Positions 45,687 to 57,770 are shown, counted from the first letter of the stretch. The stretch: DNA of 64,000 nt from Collybiopsis luxurians FD-317 M1 (GCA_000827265.1 KN834749.1:3252818-3316817); one strand, 5' to 3'. A program made the numbers and translations. Notes: generated by a model from the sequence alone, not told the origin.

Positions 45687-45696
45687 CCTATTTATA
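45687..45696 (-). promoter_or_regulatory. TATA box of SDR3
   Basis: TATAAATAGG on the minus strand, 35-44 nt upstream of the SDR3 start codon, identical in sequence and spacing to SDR2. Confidence 0.7.
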
Positions 45697-46135
45697 GGCC
45701 TCACTTCCAGTAGCCCTGCAGCTGAGAGAGGCTGAGAGTCGAGACCAAGTCGAGACCTTGTGATTAACTTAAATTATTTCAGAACATGACATTATTGATT
45801 TACTTATCCATCATCGCTTGATTACTATAAAGGGAGTTTCATGGTACCATCCATACTACGTCGTTTGACATCAAGATTAGGGTGAAGTACCAAAATCTCA
45901 ACTTGCTCTCCTTTTTGTCTCACTTTCGGATCCCTTGAGTTAATTGTTGGTGGTGATCCTACGAGGATTCTTAGCCAGTTTGCTACGTCAAGTCTGCTGA
46001 AGCTACATGAAGTCTATGTACGCTTAACTCGCTGCCTGGCCAAATTGCTAGATACTTACTGCTAGAGAAGGGGTGCAGAAGAACAGGAGCATGGAGTAGG
46101 GGTTAGTATTTGGCCAATTTTGCGCATACAACCGA
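45697..46135. other. Spacer between SDR3 and SDR4
   Basis: Contains the SDR3 upstream region shared with SDR2 (about 45720-45785) and otherwise nothing recognised. Confidence 0.45.
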
Positions 46136-47146
46136 TTATACTATCATCCGAACTTTTAGCTTGTTGCCAGCGATTATCTCCTCTTTCTTCACCAACAGCT
46201 CTTCAACATCCCACTGTGCACTGAGGTAACGCCCAGCCAACCAGTCTCGTCGCTCTTTCGAATAGAATACAATAGTGTGAGCAGCAAGCTCTGCAGTATC
46301 TATCAAGACCTTCCTCCATTCCTCGGGCGCATCAGCGGTCAAGTCTGTTGCAATCAATCCGGGATGAATGGCATAGCAAAGGATACCCTTGTCTCCATAT
46401 TCAGCTGCAATGAATTCGGAAAGACGAAGGGCGGCGAGTTTGCTCGTCTGTACATGAGTAGATAAATCGGTTAATACTGCAACATTTGCAACGGAATCAG
46501 AACTCATACCTGGTAACCAGAGTGTCCACTTGCGACCCAATGCGCACCAATGGAGCCCACATTTACGATGGTCTTGAGACCACCGCCTGAGGAAATAAGT
46601 AACGGTAAGGCAGCTTGAGTAACATCGAATAGGCCTTTCACGTTGACCATCCAAACGTCCCACCATTCGCTCGGGTCAATGTCTCCAATACTTTGACAAT
46701 TATGGGAGCTTCCTGCGTTGTTCACAACGATATCGAGACGTTGAAAAGTGGCCTTGACTTGTTTCGCAGCAGATACGACCGCTTCCGTATCTGTGATATC
46801 GGTCTGTAGAAGAAGAACTTCGAGATTCTGGTCAGAACGCTGGGCTTCCAGGCAAGCTTTACGCGTATCCTCGAGACCTGATTTGGTTCGGGCAAGTAGA
46901 GCGAGGCCCGAAGCTCCTCCCTGTGCATAGGCTATCGAAATTGCTTTCCCGATACCCCTGGACGCTCCTGTAACGAGAACTACTTTCCCTGAAAGATCAG
47001 TTTTCGAAGGATCTATGGCGTTGTATGTGTCATGACGGGCAGTTGGGACAAAAGATGTGCCTATGCTCACAGTGAACAAATTTTCAGATGGAGGTCTGGA
47101 AAAACGCACCGTCTGGATGTGCTGGGTGATTTACTTGGGAAGTCAT
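46136..47146 (-). CDS. Short-chain dehydrogenase/reductase, SDR4
   Basis: Exons 47110-47146, 46510-47060 and 46136-46447 give 299 residues with the family intron layout. TGASRGIG, NNAG, catalytic Ser (NVGSIGA) and YQ-TSK are all intact, so by motif it has the most canonical active site of the four. The C-terminal block HTIVFYSKERRDWLAGRYLSAQWDVEELL matches the family. A predicted NAD(P)H-dependent oxidoreductase; substrate not inferable. Confidence 0.88.
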
Positions 47147-47183
47147 GTTTCAAGTACGCGTACGGTCGCATGGAGATCTAGGC

Positions 47184-47189
47184 TTTATA
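47184..47189 (-). promoter_or_regulatory. TATA box of SDR4
   Basis: TATAAA on the minus strand lies 38-43 nt upstream of the SDR4 start codon. Confidence 0.6.
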
Positions 47190-47569
47190 AACAGAAGAAC
47201 CCGAAAACAAGCTAGTTATATGGTGATATGGGCGAATTATAAATGCCATCCCCACTTGATATACTTAGCTCAAATGCTGGAGTCGTTTATGGTTTAGGGC
47301 TTCAAGGGCCATATCCGATGTGGAGGCTATCTGTCATGAGGAGCTATTGGATTCTGTCTGACCACTATCTACCAACGTTCCTAGGGTCGTATGAGAATTA
47401 GGTCACAAGAAATTTAATGTCCCGATATGCCTTCCCGTCCTGAATGATAACCCTGTCTACGCTTCGAATCTAATAGCTTTTTACTGGAATTAATTATTGA
47501 CTGTTTTGGGATCCTGACGATCGTCTCCTTCGGCCGAAGAGTTAAGTTAGAGCGGGCTTATACAACTGA
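47190..47569. other. Spacer between SDR4 and the SDR5 pseudogene
   Basis: No gene recognised. Confidence 0.45.
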
Positions 47570-48601
47570 TTTATACTACCATCCGCATTTTGAACTTATC
47601 ACCAGCCACAATCTCCTTAGCTAATAACTCGTGGACGTCCCATTGTGCAGAGATAACGTCCAGCCAACCAGTCTCGCCGTTCCTTCGTGTAAAACACAAC
47701 AGCATAAGAAGTGACTTCAAGACTATCTACCAGGACAAACATCTTCCAATCCTCGGGCACCTGATTGCTCATGTCTGTCGCGATCTCTCCCGGATGAGGA
47801 GACCTTTATCTCTGTATTCAACTCTAATGAGTTCGGAAAGGCGAAGAATAGCAAATCTAAGTACACGTATTAATATTCATGAATAATGCAACCAGCGCTT
47901 TCGCTAACTGGCGAATAACTCAGAACATCCGTACCTTATACGCGGAAAATCCTGGCCTAATAGAATGTGCGGGCAAGGTAGTCAAGTTTAAGACCATCGC
48001 CAGAGGAAATGAGAAGTGACAATGCGGCTTGAGTGACACTGGAAAATCCCCCGATATCTACCGTCCAAATATCCCACCACTCATTCGGGTCAGCATCTCT
48101 AGTATTTTGCGAGTTTTCCATAAGTCCCGCACTGCTCATAACAATACCCAGTCGTTGAAAGGCGTCCTCGACTTGTTTCAAAGCAGACGCGACCGGTCCA
48201 AGTATCCCACCACTCATTCGGATCAGCATCTCCAGTATTTTGCGAGTATTCCATAAGTTCCGCATCATTCACGATATCCATTCGCTGAAAGGCGTCCCCA
48301 ACTGGTTCAAATCAGACGCAACTGCGCCTGCATCTGTAATATCTGCGCCAAGGAGAAGAACTTGGACATTTTGGCCTGGGCGCTGAGCGTCAAGACAGGG
48401 TTTGCAGTTAGCTTCAAGATTAGCCTGGTTACGTGCAAGTAGTGCAACACTAGAAGCTCCCGCCTGAGCATAACGCCCGATGCATCATGTCTCGCAGTTG
48501 GGACGAACCAAGCGCCTACGTGCAAATTCAACTGGTTCTCCTCGAACAGAGGGGTGAAGAAACCTACCTGTATAGGCTGGAAGATTGTCCTGGGGTGCTA
48601 T
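47570..48601 (-). pseudogene. SDR5, inactivated fifth SDR copy
   Basis: It aligns along its length with SDR1-4 but is dead. The start codon has become ATA (48599-48601), the Rossmann-loop region is largely deleted, a 133-bp piece is duplicated in tandem, and frameshifts break the C-terminal exon near 47640-47830. The stop in the family position (47570-47572) and the KMRMVV-like ending remain. The TATA box is still present. Confidence 0.8.
48063..48320 (-). repeat. 133-bp tandem duplication inside SDR5
   Basis: 48063-48195 and 48196-48320 carry the same segment, from the WWD(I/T)WT block back to the gcagacgcgac region, with scattered differences. The duplication shifts the frame and post-dates the separation of SDR5 from the other copies, none of which has it. 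Confidence 0.75.
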
Positions 48602-48638
48602 GATACGGAGGAGGTAGGGGTAGTTCAAGCTCAATGGT

Positions 48639-48644
48639 TTTATA
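48639..48644 (-). promoter_or_regulatory. TATA box of the dead SDR5 copy
   Basis: TATAAA on the minus strand, 38-43 nt upstream of the lost start codon, at family spacing. Confidence 0.5.
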
Positions 48645-49380
48645 GTACGTGCTGGACTGCCAAGCAATCTTTAAACCATATCGCCGAAGGCTAACGTAAC
48701 ATGGTGTGCATAAAGTGGAAGCAGGGAGAAGGAAAATCCGAATACACCAGGACATGACAACGAACTAATATTTAGAAATTCCCGAATTGAACGGCATTGT
48801 GTGGTCAATGTTATTATGCTCGAACCGGAAACGAAGGAGGGGATATGCGCTACAGTACCCAAATTAAGCCTTGCAATACGAGAAGAGAACGATCCTGTGA
48901 GCGCCTGCCGCTATTTTAATAGCAAGCTGGACGATTCGGTTGGGATAACTTTAAGGAAATGGAAGGGTATGCCATTATTTTGTGTAATACACCAATGACC
49001 GGCTATCTACTTGGAAAATTTTGCAGGTTTGCCTCCACCAGCGACCTAGAGGACGATGAAAATAAGTACAAGCTTCAAGTATTTAGAAAACGATAAACGA
49101 GGAATCAGAAATGTTACAAGAGTCTCGACACGGGGGTTAAGACAGGGATAACTGAAAGGATATATATCTCATCATGTAACGAAAAGAAATCTGGACATAC
49201 CTGAGTGCAGTCATGGTTTGAAAAGAAACAAGAAAAGAGGAGCGCGCAGAAACGTTGCAATCACGTGATTGTACACGTGATGTGAATTGCTGACAAATAC
49301 TAGTTACAGTTGTCCTACGTAAACCTTAATTTGTCTCGTCCACAGAAACCGTCCGTCCCCGCCGTCACCCCGCACCTACG
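48645..49380. other. Intergenic and eL39 5' region
   Basis: No coding gene is supported. The last ~40 bases before 49381 are C-rich (ccgtccccgccgtcacccc) and look like the eL39 leader. Short open frames near 48671-48998 have no recognisable content. Confidence 0.45.
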
Positions 49381-49736
49381 ATGGTAAATGCTGATTGCAA
49401 TAGGAACACTGCTAGGTTTATTGACGATGAGCTTTTTCTTTCTATGTAGCCTTCACAAAAGTCCTTCCGCACCAAGCGTATCCTGGCAAAAGCTTCCCGC
49501 CAGAACAGGTACGATTTCCAAGAGATTTGCCTTTTTTTCGAGCAATAATGGACTTTTCTCGACGCACAGGCCTATCCCTCAGTGGTTCCGTCTAAAATCT
49601 GACACCAAAATCCAGGTTCGTCCCAGCAACTTTTTTGGGTGAAGAAACGTATCTGATTTTCGAAACTTGGAATTTTTTTTTCATACAGTACAACGCAAAG
49701 AGACGTCACTGGAGGAGGACCAAGCTCAATATCTAA
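49381..49736 (+). CDS. RPL39: 60S ribosomal protein eL39
   Basis: Four exons (49381-49383, 49450-49508, 49570-49615, 49689-49736) give exactly 51 residues, the normal eL39 length. The product begins MPSQKSFRTKRILAKA and ends YNAKRRHWRRTKLNI, with the highly conserved NRPIPQW in between. The first coding exon is only the ATG. Introns are 66, 61 and 73 bp, all GT-AG. eL39 is a small basic protein that lines the nascent-peptide exit tunnel of the large ribosomal subunit. The gene is intact and too short and split to show as a single ORF. Confidence 0.96.
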
Positions 49737-50775
49737 AAAGCTGGGCTTTGTTTTGCTGTTTTGGAGCTGCTCGAGTGTGGAGACGTAGATCAGAGATAGC
49801 GAGGCGAGGGTTTTTTTTACTGTGTTGAAGAAACTTTTCTGGCGACGGCGTCCTCACAATGAGCTCAGAATCACTATGGCTATGATGTACTTTCTCCATG
49901 TCCTATGCACGTCGCTTTCAAACTCTCAAAGAAAAAAAAGTTCAAAGTCGCAGCAAATCTCTTATCGTTAACGGATGTTGCAGTAGTGAAGCTGTTGGGT
50001 TCGATGGTATCATCGCGCTTTTAAGGGAAGAGCAACGTTATGTTTCGTCCGTCTTCGGTTGACGAGGGATCTAACCTCGAAGGATGGAACTCAAATCCGC
50101 TTTTAACGCCATACCCCGATTGGCCATGTGACATTTGATTATCCCCCTGAGTTACTTAGGGGTTATATTTTCAACGATTGTCCATGCAAGGACCTCAATT
50201 GAGCACACAATTTCCATTTTTCACCCCCAATTTTTCGCTGCTTATGTACTCTCTAAGTATCGTTGCACCAATCGACCCGGGTCGCCAGATTAGTCCATGG
50301 ACTTATATACGACAATGTTTATGACAAAGTGTGCTGACGGCGGCGCTGCTCATCCAAATGTGGTTGGTAAACCTGGAGGTGACAAAGCTCCCTGGTTGGT
50401 TTACCGGTAGGCTCGGTATTTATAAGTCTCATGAACTGCGACTGAATGTGTAATACTTCTGCCATAGCGGATTAGATCTATTTCTGGGTGTGTTTGTTAA
50501 CTACTTTCTGGGACTAACTCAGCCACTCTATGCTTTCTACATGACCGCGACAATGTAGATAAGAGGCCGGCGTTTCGACATTCACTCAGTACCGGGACGA
50601 GATGTATGGGGAGCCGCCACCGCGCTGACAGAGCGGCTGAGTGCGCTTGGTAAGCTTCGATTGCTGAACATCGCTCCAGTCAAGTAGCGGAGGGAGGGTG
50701 GAATGGATATAAAACCACCTTCAAGTCCACATCAAGGAGCAAAAACTTCTCTCCCATTGACATCGATCTTACACA
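49737..50775. other. Intergenic between eL39 and the Old Yellow Enzyme gene
   Basis: No gene recognised. The last ~70 bases before the ATG (ggatataaaaccacc near 50704) include a TATAAAA-type box about 65 nt upstream of the start at 50776. Confidence 0.45.
50705..50712 (+). promoter_or_regulatory. TATA box of the Old Yellow Enzyme gene
   Basis: A gatataaaacc stretch lies about 65 nt before the start codon at 50776, at a plausible distance for a transcript with a short leader. Confidence 0.5.
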
Positions 50776-52037
50776 ATGTCTCCTGCACCAGTAAAAACAT
50801 CTCCTTCGATTTCCGGCAACAACGGCAACAGCAACAAGCTCTTTGCACCTATCAGAGTCGGCAATATGTCGCTAAGCCATCGAGTAGTGATGGCGCCCAT
50901 GACTCGACTCCGGACGGACTCCTCATTTACTCTGCTAGACATCGTAACGGAGTACTATTCTCAACGTGCGAGTACACCTGGGACCCTCCTCATATCCGAG
51001 GGAACTGCAATTGGACCCAAAGCTGCAGGGTACCCTGGAATTCCTGGTGTGTGGTCAGAGCAACAGATCGCTTCGTGGAAAAAGGTTAGTACTTCGATCT
51101 CTCAAGTTCTTGGAATTAAAGGAAAGTAAGAAAAACTGACGAGGTCTGATATTCAACAGGTTGTCGACGCTGTGCACGCAAAAGGAAGCTTCATCTTCCT
51201 CCAAATAGCCGGTATCGGTCGCCCAGCCCTATCCGCTGTCCTTAAACAATTAGATCCGACATTCGACGTTTTCAGCGCAAGCGATATACCCATGGAAGGA
51301 GGCGAAGTCCCTAGGAAAATGACTATCGAAGAGATCCATGAATCCATAGACCTCTTCGCTCAAGCAGCAACTAATGCGGTATTCAAGGCGGGATTCGATG
51401 GAGTTGAGATTCATGGAGCGAATGGGTTTTTGGTTGATCAGTTTACGCAGGACGTGTCGAATAATCGGACGGACGAGTATGGTGGGAGTATAGAGAATCG
51501 GAGTAGGTTTGCTTTGGAGGTTGTCAGTGCGATTTCAAAAGCGGTTGGGGAGGAACGGACCGCGATTCGTCTTAGTCCTTGGAATAAAGAACAGAGTAAG
51601 AATCGATCTTTTTGCTTACTTTTTGTTCCAGTCGCTGATGTTCGCCTTTTTTGTCAGGCATGGGTATGCAGAATCCCGTCCCAACCTTCACTCATCTGAT
51701 CTCGCTACTCAAAAAGCGACATCCCAATCTCGCATATCTCCATTTAATAGAGTCCCGAGACCTCGACGATCCCAAACAAAGTAATGAACCCTTTGTCGAT
51801 ATCTGGTCGCCTCGACCGTTGATCCTCGCCGATGGGTTCACACTCGACAAGGCTTTGAGAGCGGCAGAAAGAACAGAAGGGGTTTTGGTTGCTTTTGGGA
51901 GACAGTTCATCTCGAACCCCGATCTTCCGTTGAGATTGCGAGATGGATTGCCACTCTCGGCCTACGATAGAACTACTTTTTACGGAGGGGATGAGAGTGG
52001 GAAGGGATATACCGACTATGCTTTTGCATCGCGGTAG
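50776..52037 (+). CDS. Old Yellow Enzyme-family NADH:flavin oxidoreductase
   Basis: Three exons (50776-51084, 51160-51595, 51658-52037) give 374 residues, typical for the family. The FMN-binding TIM barrel is shown by VVMAPMTRLR near residue 40, EYYSQRAS.PGTLLISEGT, EIHGANGFLVDQF, NNRTDEYGGSIENRSRF and AFGRQFISNPDLP. The His and Asn that hold the substrate oxyanion are present (H-G-A-N), but the following catalytic Tyr of Old Yellow Enzyme is Phe here (NGF). The usual QLW..GR strand reads QIAGIGRP. The cofactor should be FMN and the electron donor NADPH or NADH; the acceptor is unknown. The Phe suggests weakened proton donation in alkene reduction or a different reaction. Confidence 0.92.
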
Positions 52038-54175
52038 TCTGTTAAGATTATGTTATATATTGATAGACAATCTTTAGATGTTAGAATACCAGTTGATTTA
52101 ATATGTCCAATAATCTGTCGGTATTTGAGTCTTGATACATATGTACTTTGGACCCCGCACAGTCTGTCCGCAGAGCTCCAGGCAAAAGATAGAAATATAA
52201 TCACCACAAAGGTATCAACAGCTCGGGAATTGAACGATAGACTTTTTCATCCACCGCGGAAGCTATAATCGCATCAGCGTACGTACTGACCGGTCTGCAT
52301 GAGCTGCGTACAGGCGAGATGCTGTAGCATTGCTGAAATAAGAGAAGATGGCGCAGGTGTGTCCGAGATAGATTTCATGTCCTTGTGGGAGATCGAAGAA
52401 TCGAGTACAGTTTCTTTGTAGGGCCCTGCAAGTGGAACTAAAAAATTGAATGGAACAGTGAGGAGAGACGATTCGACGGAGTCGCTTTGGGTTTTACTAA
52501 ATAAGAAAAGAATGATACTCGGTTTACGAATTTACAGTAAGGACCGACATGCGTTGATACACATCGCTCCACCATATTTCGAATAATCTCGAGGCTGGAG
52601 AATCGTCCTTGAGGCAAGACCGTTGAATTTTCCAGGCTTGGAGACGAGATATAGGTCCAAGTCCTTAAGCAGCGGCCTTGTCGTATGAATGAGTGGATAC
52701 GGATCAATATCAGGGCCGCTGAGGTCACTTGCAGAATTTGTGAAGAAGAGTCCTGAGGTACTGAGCATCGTATAATGCGCTTAAAAGGCCGTGGTTTTGA
52801 AGATCTGTGTATACAATTAATGCAGCATTATGTTTCTGCGACTTGTGCAATCTGTGGGAGAATAAGATAGTCCTTCCCAAGCCGGCTTTCTCTTCCATGA
52901 TGATGCCATTTCATTAGGAAACAACCTGGACGGTCCTTCTTGAGAGTGTCATAAGTATATCGACAGCGATATCATGTCCGAAAGCCACTCCAAGCTTGCA
53001 ACGTTGATAAACAAGATATCTGCGAGATTGAGAGGAATTTCGAAGGTCCATCTTCTTGAACGCGTGCTCTAAGCCTGGAAAGGGGTCGTCGGAGAGGTCC
53101 AAACAGCTTGAAACCAGCTGAGACTCAGAGTCAGAGTGAGAAGGTGAGAAGAAACCGACTCCCGAAGCGGGCCGGATGTCCGCCTCGAGGACAACTGCAA
53201 CCGGCCGAAACTCCTATCAAAATGTTTTAACCAAAGCAGTCCATTTTCTTGGGAAACAACGTCAACCATCGAGGCAGTACTTGCCAAATTCGTATGACTT
53301 GAATAAGCTTAGTCTGGTAACCATTGCCAAGCCCTTGTACTTCGTACGTTTATCAGTTGTACACAGCAACTAAGGGCTGATCACATCATCTCGATTCCCC
53401 ATCTCTGCTTTTGGTGCATGTCGCACGACTTGCGAATGGTTGAGTGAGCATGATCCGTTTTCATAGGCGAAATAGATGTGGCAATACTAGAAGGCTTTGA
53501 GGCAACGCAACGCGCCGACATGTCGATGAACAGACAGCAAGTGCTGTGCTTTGACGACGGGCATTTACTCCGTTTTTTTCGCGTGATAATGAATATGAAA
53601 CGACGGAGTTCGCAAAAGTGGGCTATTGCAATGAGCGCAGAATAAGTACAAGTCCTTTGGTAGAATGATGGAAAGCATAATTGTGAAGATTCTGGGCGCC
53701 CTCAAGACCGCGATTTGACGGTCGAAAGTAAATGATCAGAGAGAAAATAATAGTTTATTGGACTAGAGGATCTATGTACGCGGTACATATAATCATACAA
53801 TTAATTATCAGTTACAGACCTTGTAACCCCTATAGCAATGAGCGACGTTGAAATAAGAAATATAAAAAATGCGAAAGTAGGAATTTAGAGCAACGAACAA
53901 GGAAGGAGATAAATAGATAAACGGAAGGAAAATGGGTCTGCAAGACTTCGACAGATATGGGCTAGGTTCTAGACGGCATATCTACCAATAGATAGATAAC
54001 CTGAGCGTATTCTAGGAGTAAAATATACCAGAGACGATTAAGAAAGAGTATTGTATCCTCCACTATAATGACCATAATACCCTGATAACTTAGGAGAGAA
54101 AGAATGTGATGTTGTGGTTTTGACAGCCAACAAGAGATACCCAAGGAATGGATGAGCGACGTGGCATGTGCATCA
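52038..54175. other. Intergenic, no supported gene
   Basis: A minus-strand frame near 52438-52768 has protein-like stretches but no family match and no splice support. The rest shows only short incidental frames. AT-rich DNA near 53740-54000 probably includes the 3' flank of the GMC gene. Confidence 0.4.
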
Positions 54176-56726
54176 TTAGTTCCCAGATTTAATGATGTCA
54201 GCAGCCTAATGATATCACCAATAAGCTACAGTTAAGTCATCACAGTTAAGTAAAGAAACATACCTTCTCAGCTATAGCATATACAGTAGCTTGGATGTGT
54301 GAGGCAATGTGAAGCGGCATTACACTTGCATCGACGACCCGAAGATTGGAAGTTCCATAAACGACCAAGTTGTCGTTAACGACGCCTACGGGAATTAAGA
54401 AACTTAGTCGTCAAGATTAGAACGTTCTACATACCTCCGGCTCCTTCAGGTCCAAGGGAAGCAGTCCCGAGAGGGTGCCATGCAGTCTAGAGGATAATGA
54501 TTCAGCCTCAAAGCCATACAGTAACTTTTGGGTACATACACCGATATTTTCAAACACGTAGTTCTCAAAGTCTGTCTGAGATGTCACGTTAGGTCCTGGA
54601 ACGGCGGGAGCTTTGATGAAGGACGACAGAGGGGCGGTTTGTGACAGCTTTCTTGCGATCTGGGCACCTGTCACATCGATCTCTTTGTCTGCAATGTAAA
54701 TAGTAAGTTAGTATGCTTCAAGCAAAGTGATGACGGTGGACTGACCAATGGAGAATTGGAAGTAGTTGGGGTCAATGAGAGGAGCCGCTGTCGGGTCTGA
54801 CGATCCAATATGAACTGAACCACGGCTGAAGTGTTTCTGCAACAGATACCCATGAGCATTTATATGAATAATATCACGAAAAGCAACATACTGATCCATA
54901 GTTGAGTATATCAACAAACTCGCTTGTGGTTGGGGCAAGGAAGTCTCCGGCATAGAAGACGAACTCCATCTGTCCAACGGCCTGACTCTGTATGTCTGCA
55001 ATCTGTATCTGGACCTGTTTGCTATGCCACGAGCTCAAGTTTGCTGTCTTGATCTCGCTTTGGAGTGTGGTGAGGGATTGAGCAAGTTCAACGGGAGACC
55101 AGAATGTCTGTAAAGTGTGGAACGAGATGTCCGAAGCCGTGTAGGTGTACATTCCCGTGTGATTGGTCAAACTGGGAAGTAGTAACGTCAAAAGCGTGCA
55201 TGCGTCAACATCTGACGAGGACTTACTAAAGTTCCCGCTGCTCAGCTTCGAAGGTGGCGTTCAAAGTCAGCAAGTCTGTGTTTTTCCATGTAAGGAACAA
55301 GATCGAGAAAGCTGTATTTGTATGAAAGCTTACTGGTGGTAGGTAGTGTGGGGTCATTCAGCTCGAACTGGGAGATCATGGTTGTATGGTCCTGTTGGGC
55401 GACATCACATCTTTGCACTCTCATCAAAAGCTGCTTAACTAACCTGGAAGTTTTCACCGACGTCGGAGTTGGCGACAACGACGGGAATACCAAATTTGTT
55501 CAAGATCTCGGGATTGCCTATGCCAGAGAGCTCAAGAATCTGAGGCGTCTGGATGGCACCGGCACTCAAAATGACTTCCTTGGTAGCATTGACGCTGTAG
55601 GTTTTGTCATCAACCACAAATTCGGCACCGGTTGCAATAACGGGGCTCCCAGGAGTAAGGTTGATCTTCGTGACCTATATGGAACTTGTAAGCATTTGAA
55701 TTAGTTACATCGGAATCCAAACTTACATGGGCATTCTGAAGGACCACCAAATTGCTGCGGCCTTGATTAGGCAGGAAATAATCAACGGTAGCGTAAGAGC
55801 GGTTTCCGGTGGCTGGGGTAACAGCGCCCTGACAGTTGAACAGGCCCGTTGAGTCTCCTGATTCGGGCGCGCTGTTGAACGAGACACCAAGAGACTCCAG
55901 TGCTTGTGCATATGGGGTTTCGAAGGGGGAGCGGAAGTTGTTGTATTGAATTTGCAAAGGACCAGATTGACCGTTAAATTCGGTGTTGCTGCCAAGTCCA
56001 TCAGGTCCTGGATGAACATTTTCTGTCTTCAAAAAGTAGGGCAAAAGTCCATCCCAGTCCCATCCGTTGCCGATACCAAGTTGGCCCCAGGCATCATAGT
56101 CCTGTTTTGACCCACGCTGCCAGATCATAAAGTTTATTCCGGAGGTTCCACCAACCATCTTTCCTCTGTTTGGATTCAGAGCAAGTCATTATAAGTATAA
56201 GTCGCGCTAAATACCTGTTCATAGGAACGACTCTTTCACCAAGATGAGTCTGAGGCACGGTCACAAAATTCCAGTCAAAATCCGTAGACAAGGTGTCGCC
56301 AATGAAAGCTGTTATGCAAGTCAGTGTCAAGTGTCTAATCGATAACGATTAACCAACCTGGAGTGTCGACCTGTGCATCGCCTTCTCCTAATATGCCAGC
56401 TTCGATAACGCCAACAGTTACGTCGGACGACTCAGTTAACCTCGTAGCCAACACGAGCCCTGCCGTTCCTCCTCCTAGAAGCGATCGTGTTAAAAAAAAT
56501 GTCCCAAGTTGAATGGATAATCATGTACCGATGATGAGATAGTCATAGGTTTGATCAGCAAAGGTGGCCGCGTCAGAAGTCAGCCCTTGAAAGCAGAAAC
56601 GGTATTTAAATCACGACTGGAAACTAAGGACAGTGGCAGGATGTTACCATTAAGACGCTGCTGTCGCGGGACAGTCGCTCCCAATGCAAGGGGAGCAAGG
56701 AGAGAGAGGACAAGAGACTGAAGCAT
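54176..56726 (-). CDS. Secreted GMC oxidoreductase (aryl-alcohol oxidase-like)
   Basis: A many-exon gene on the minus strand. Exon 1 (56648-56726) starts [17 protein letters not shown], a signal peptide, and exon 2 is 56529-56585. The Rossmann motif IIGGGTAG spans the intron after exon 2, followed by [20 protein letters not shown] (GMC signature 1) and [21 protein letters not shown] (signature 2). Near the C-terminus are [17 protein letters not shown] and [23 protein letters not shown], where the active-site His pair resides. The last exon is AADIIKSGN. Splice phases checked at several junctions keep the frame. The family oxidises aryl or aliphatic alcohols with FAD and makes H2O2 outside the cell, in support of lignin-degrading peroxidases. 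I chose the ATG at 56726 because it begins the signal peptide; an upstream in-frame ATG at 56804 exists. Confidence 0.9.
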
Positions 56727-56839
56727 CGAAAATTGGAAAAGAAGAAAGAAAAGAAGAAAGAAGGATGGAAGAAAGGTGTAAGTGTGTGGTTTCTTACCTT
56801 GCATTATCCTCGTCCTTTTATCCTCCCTTTGAGTCTTGA

Positions 56840-57770
56840 CCGGTCACCGAAGTCTCCCGCCTATAATGACTACGGTTTGAATTTGTCAAACACTGGAAAT
56901 TCGTCTAGACACCGATATTGTTATTGTATGACATGTAGGAGAGAATTAATTTCTAACAGGTTACGCCTTGTTCGCCTTCGGCAGCTGTAGCGGCGGGATA
57001 AGCGGTGTGTGTACAGAACACTCAAAAATTGTATGGGGTCGCCACAGTCTCCCGTCCGCAATGACTGAGTTTGAATCGTTTCGCAGATCCTCGGAAATCC
57101 AACGAATTTCTTTGTATGGGATATCCTGGGATTTTCTACATAATCAGCCTCAAACAGGTCCCGCCTTCGACAGCTGTGATAGCAGGATAAACGGTGTACA
57201 ATCAATGCTCATAAAATATATGGGTTCACCGCAGCCTCCCGCCACAATGACCAGGATTTGTATCGTTTCGGAAATCGTCAAGATACCGTCAATTTTATTA
57301 TAAGCGATGTACTCCAATCAACCTCAAACAAGTTCTGCCCTTAAAGTTAATAGCGGTTGCAGCGGGGATGGGGTGTGCAGCCGTGACCAGCGCTCAATAA
57401 TTGTACGGGATGCGGTGCAAATGTCGGCTTGTCAGGTACGCAAAGCCTGGTCTGTCCTGGTCTGTCCCAGTAGATGAAATTCGAGATATTATGAAAAGGA
57501 GATTCTTCATTGGGTTTAACTCAAGATAGCTTTTCGGCGTTATCAAAAAACCACGACTGTGCGACAGGGTATAGCTTATCAAAGGCTCGATTCAGACATG
57601 GAATTGAACAGGAATTGAATGCTCGCGGGTAACAACTTCTTCTGTCCGAGTTAAGTGAAAGGTTTGAATGTAGAACAGCGGCAGTGGCGATACTTCCACG
57701 ACAGAGAAATCTGACATCGGAGTTTGATCGAGGTCTCCCGCCCACAATGGCCTGGATCTGCAAGGATCTG
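56840..57770. repeat. Diverged tandem repeat, ~190-bp unit, in the GMC upstream region
   Basis: Units start near 56844, 57046, 57231 and 57734 with (a/c)(g)(g/t)(t/c)ctcccgcc..caatga and share words such as cgccttcg.cagctgt, gcgggataa.cggtgt and tgtatgggat. Unit length is about 185-200 bp, with a longer gap before the last. It is highly diverged, so old. The first unit begins about 120 bp from the GMC start codon. Confidence 0.6.

Noticed and set aside
52438..52768. Minus-strand frame with an SGLFFTNSASDLSGPDI-like stretch, considered as a GMC fragment
   Set aside because: The rest of the reading does not fit the GMC family and no splice signals support it.
26657..56726. Terpenoid or other secondary-metabolite cluster linking GGPP synthase, wax synthases, SDRs, OYE and GMC
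   Set aside because: No cyclase, P450 or other backbone enzyme is present, housekeeping genes lie between, and the SDR and wax-synthase copies are better explained by local duplication.
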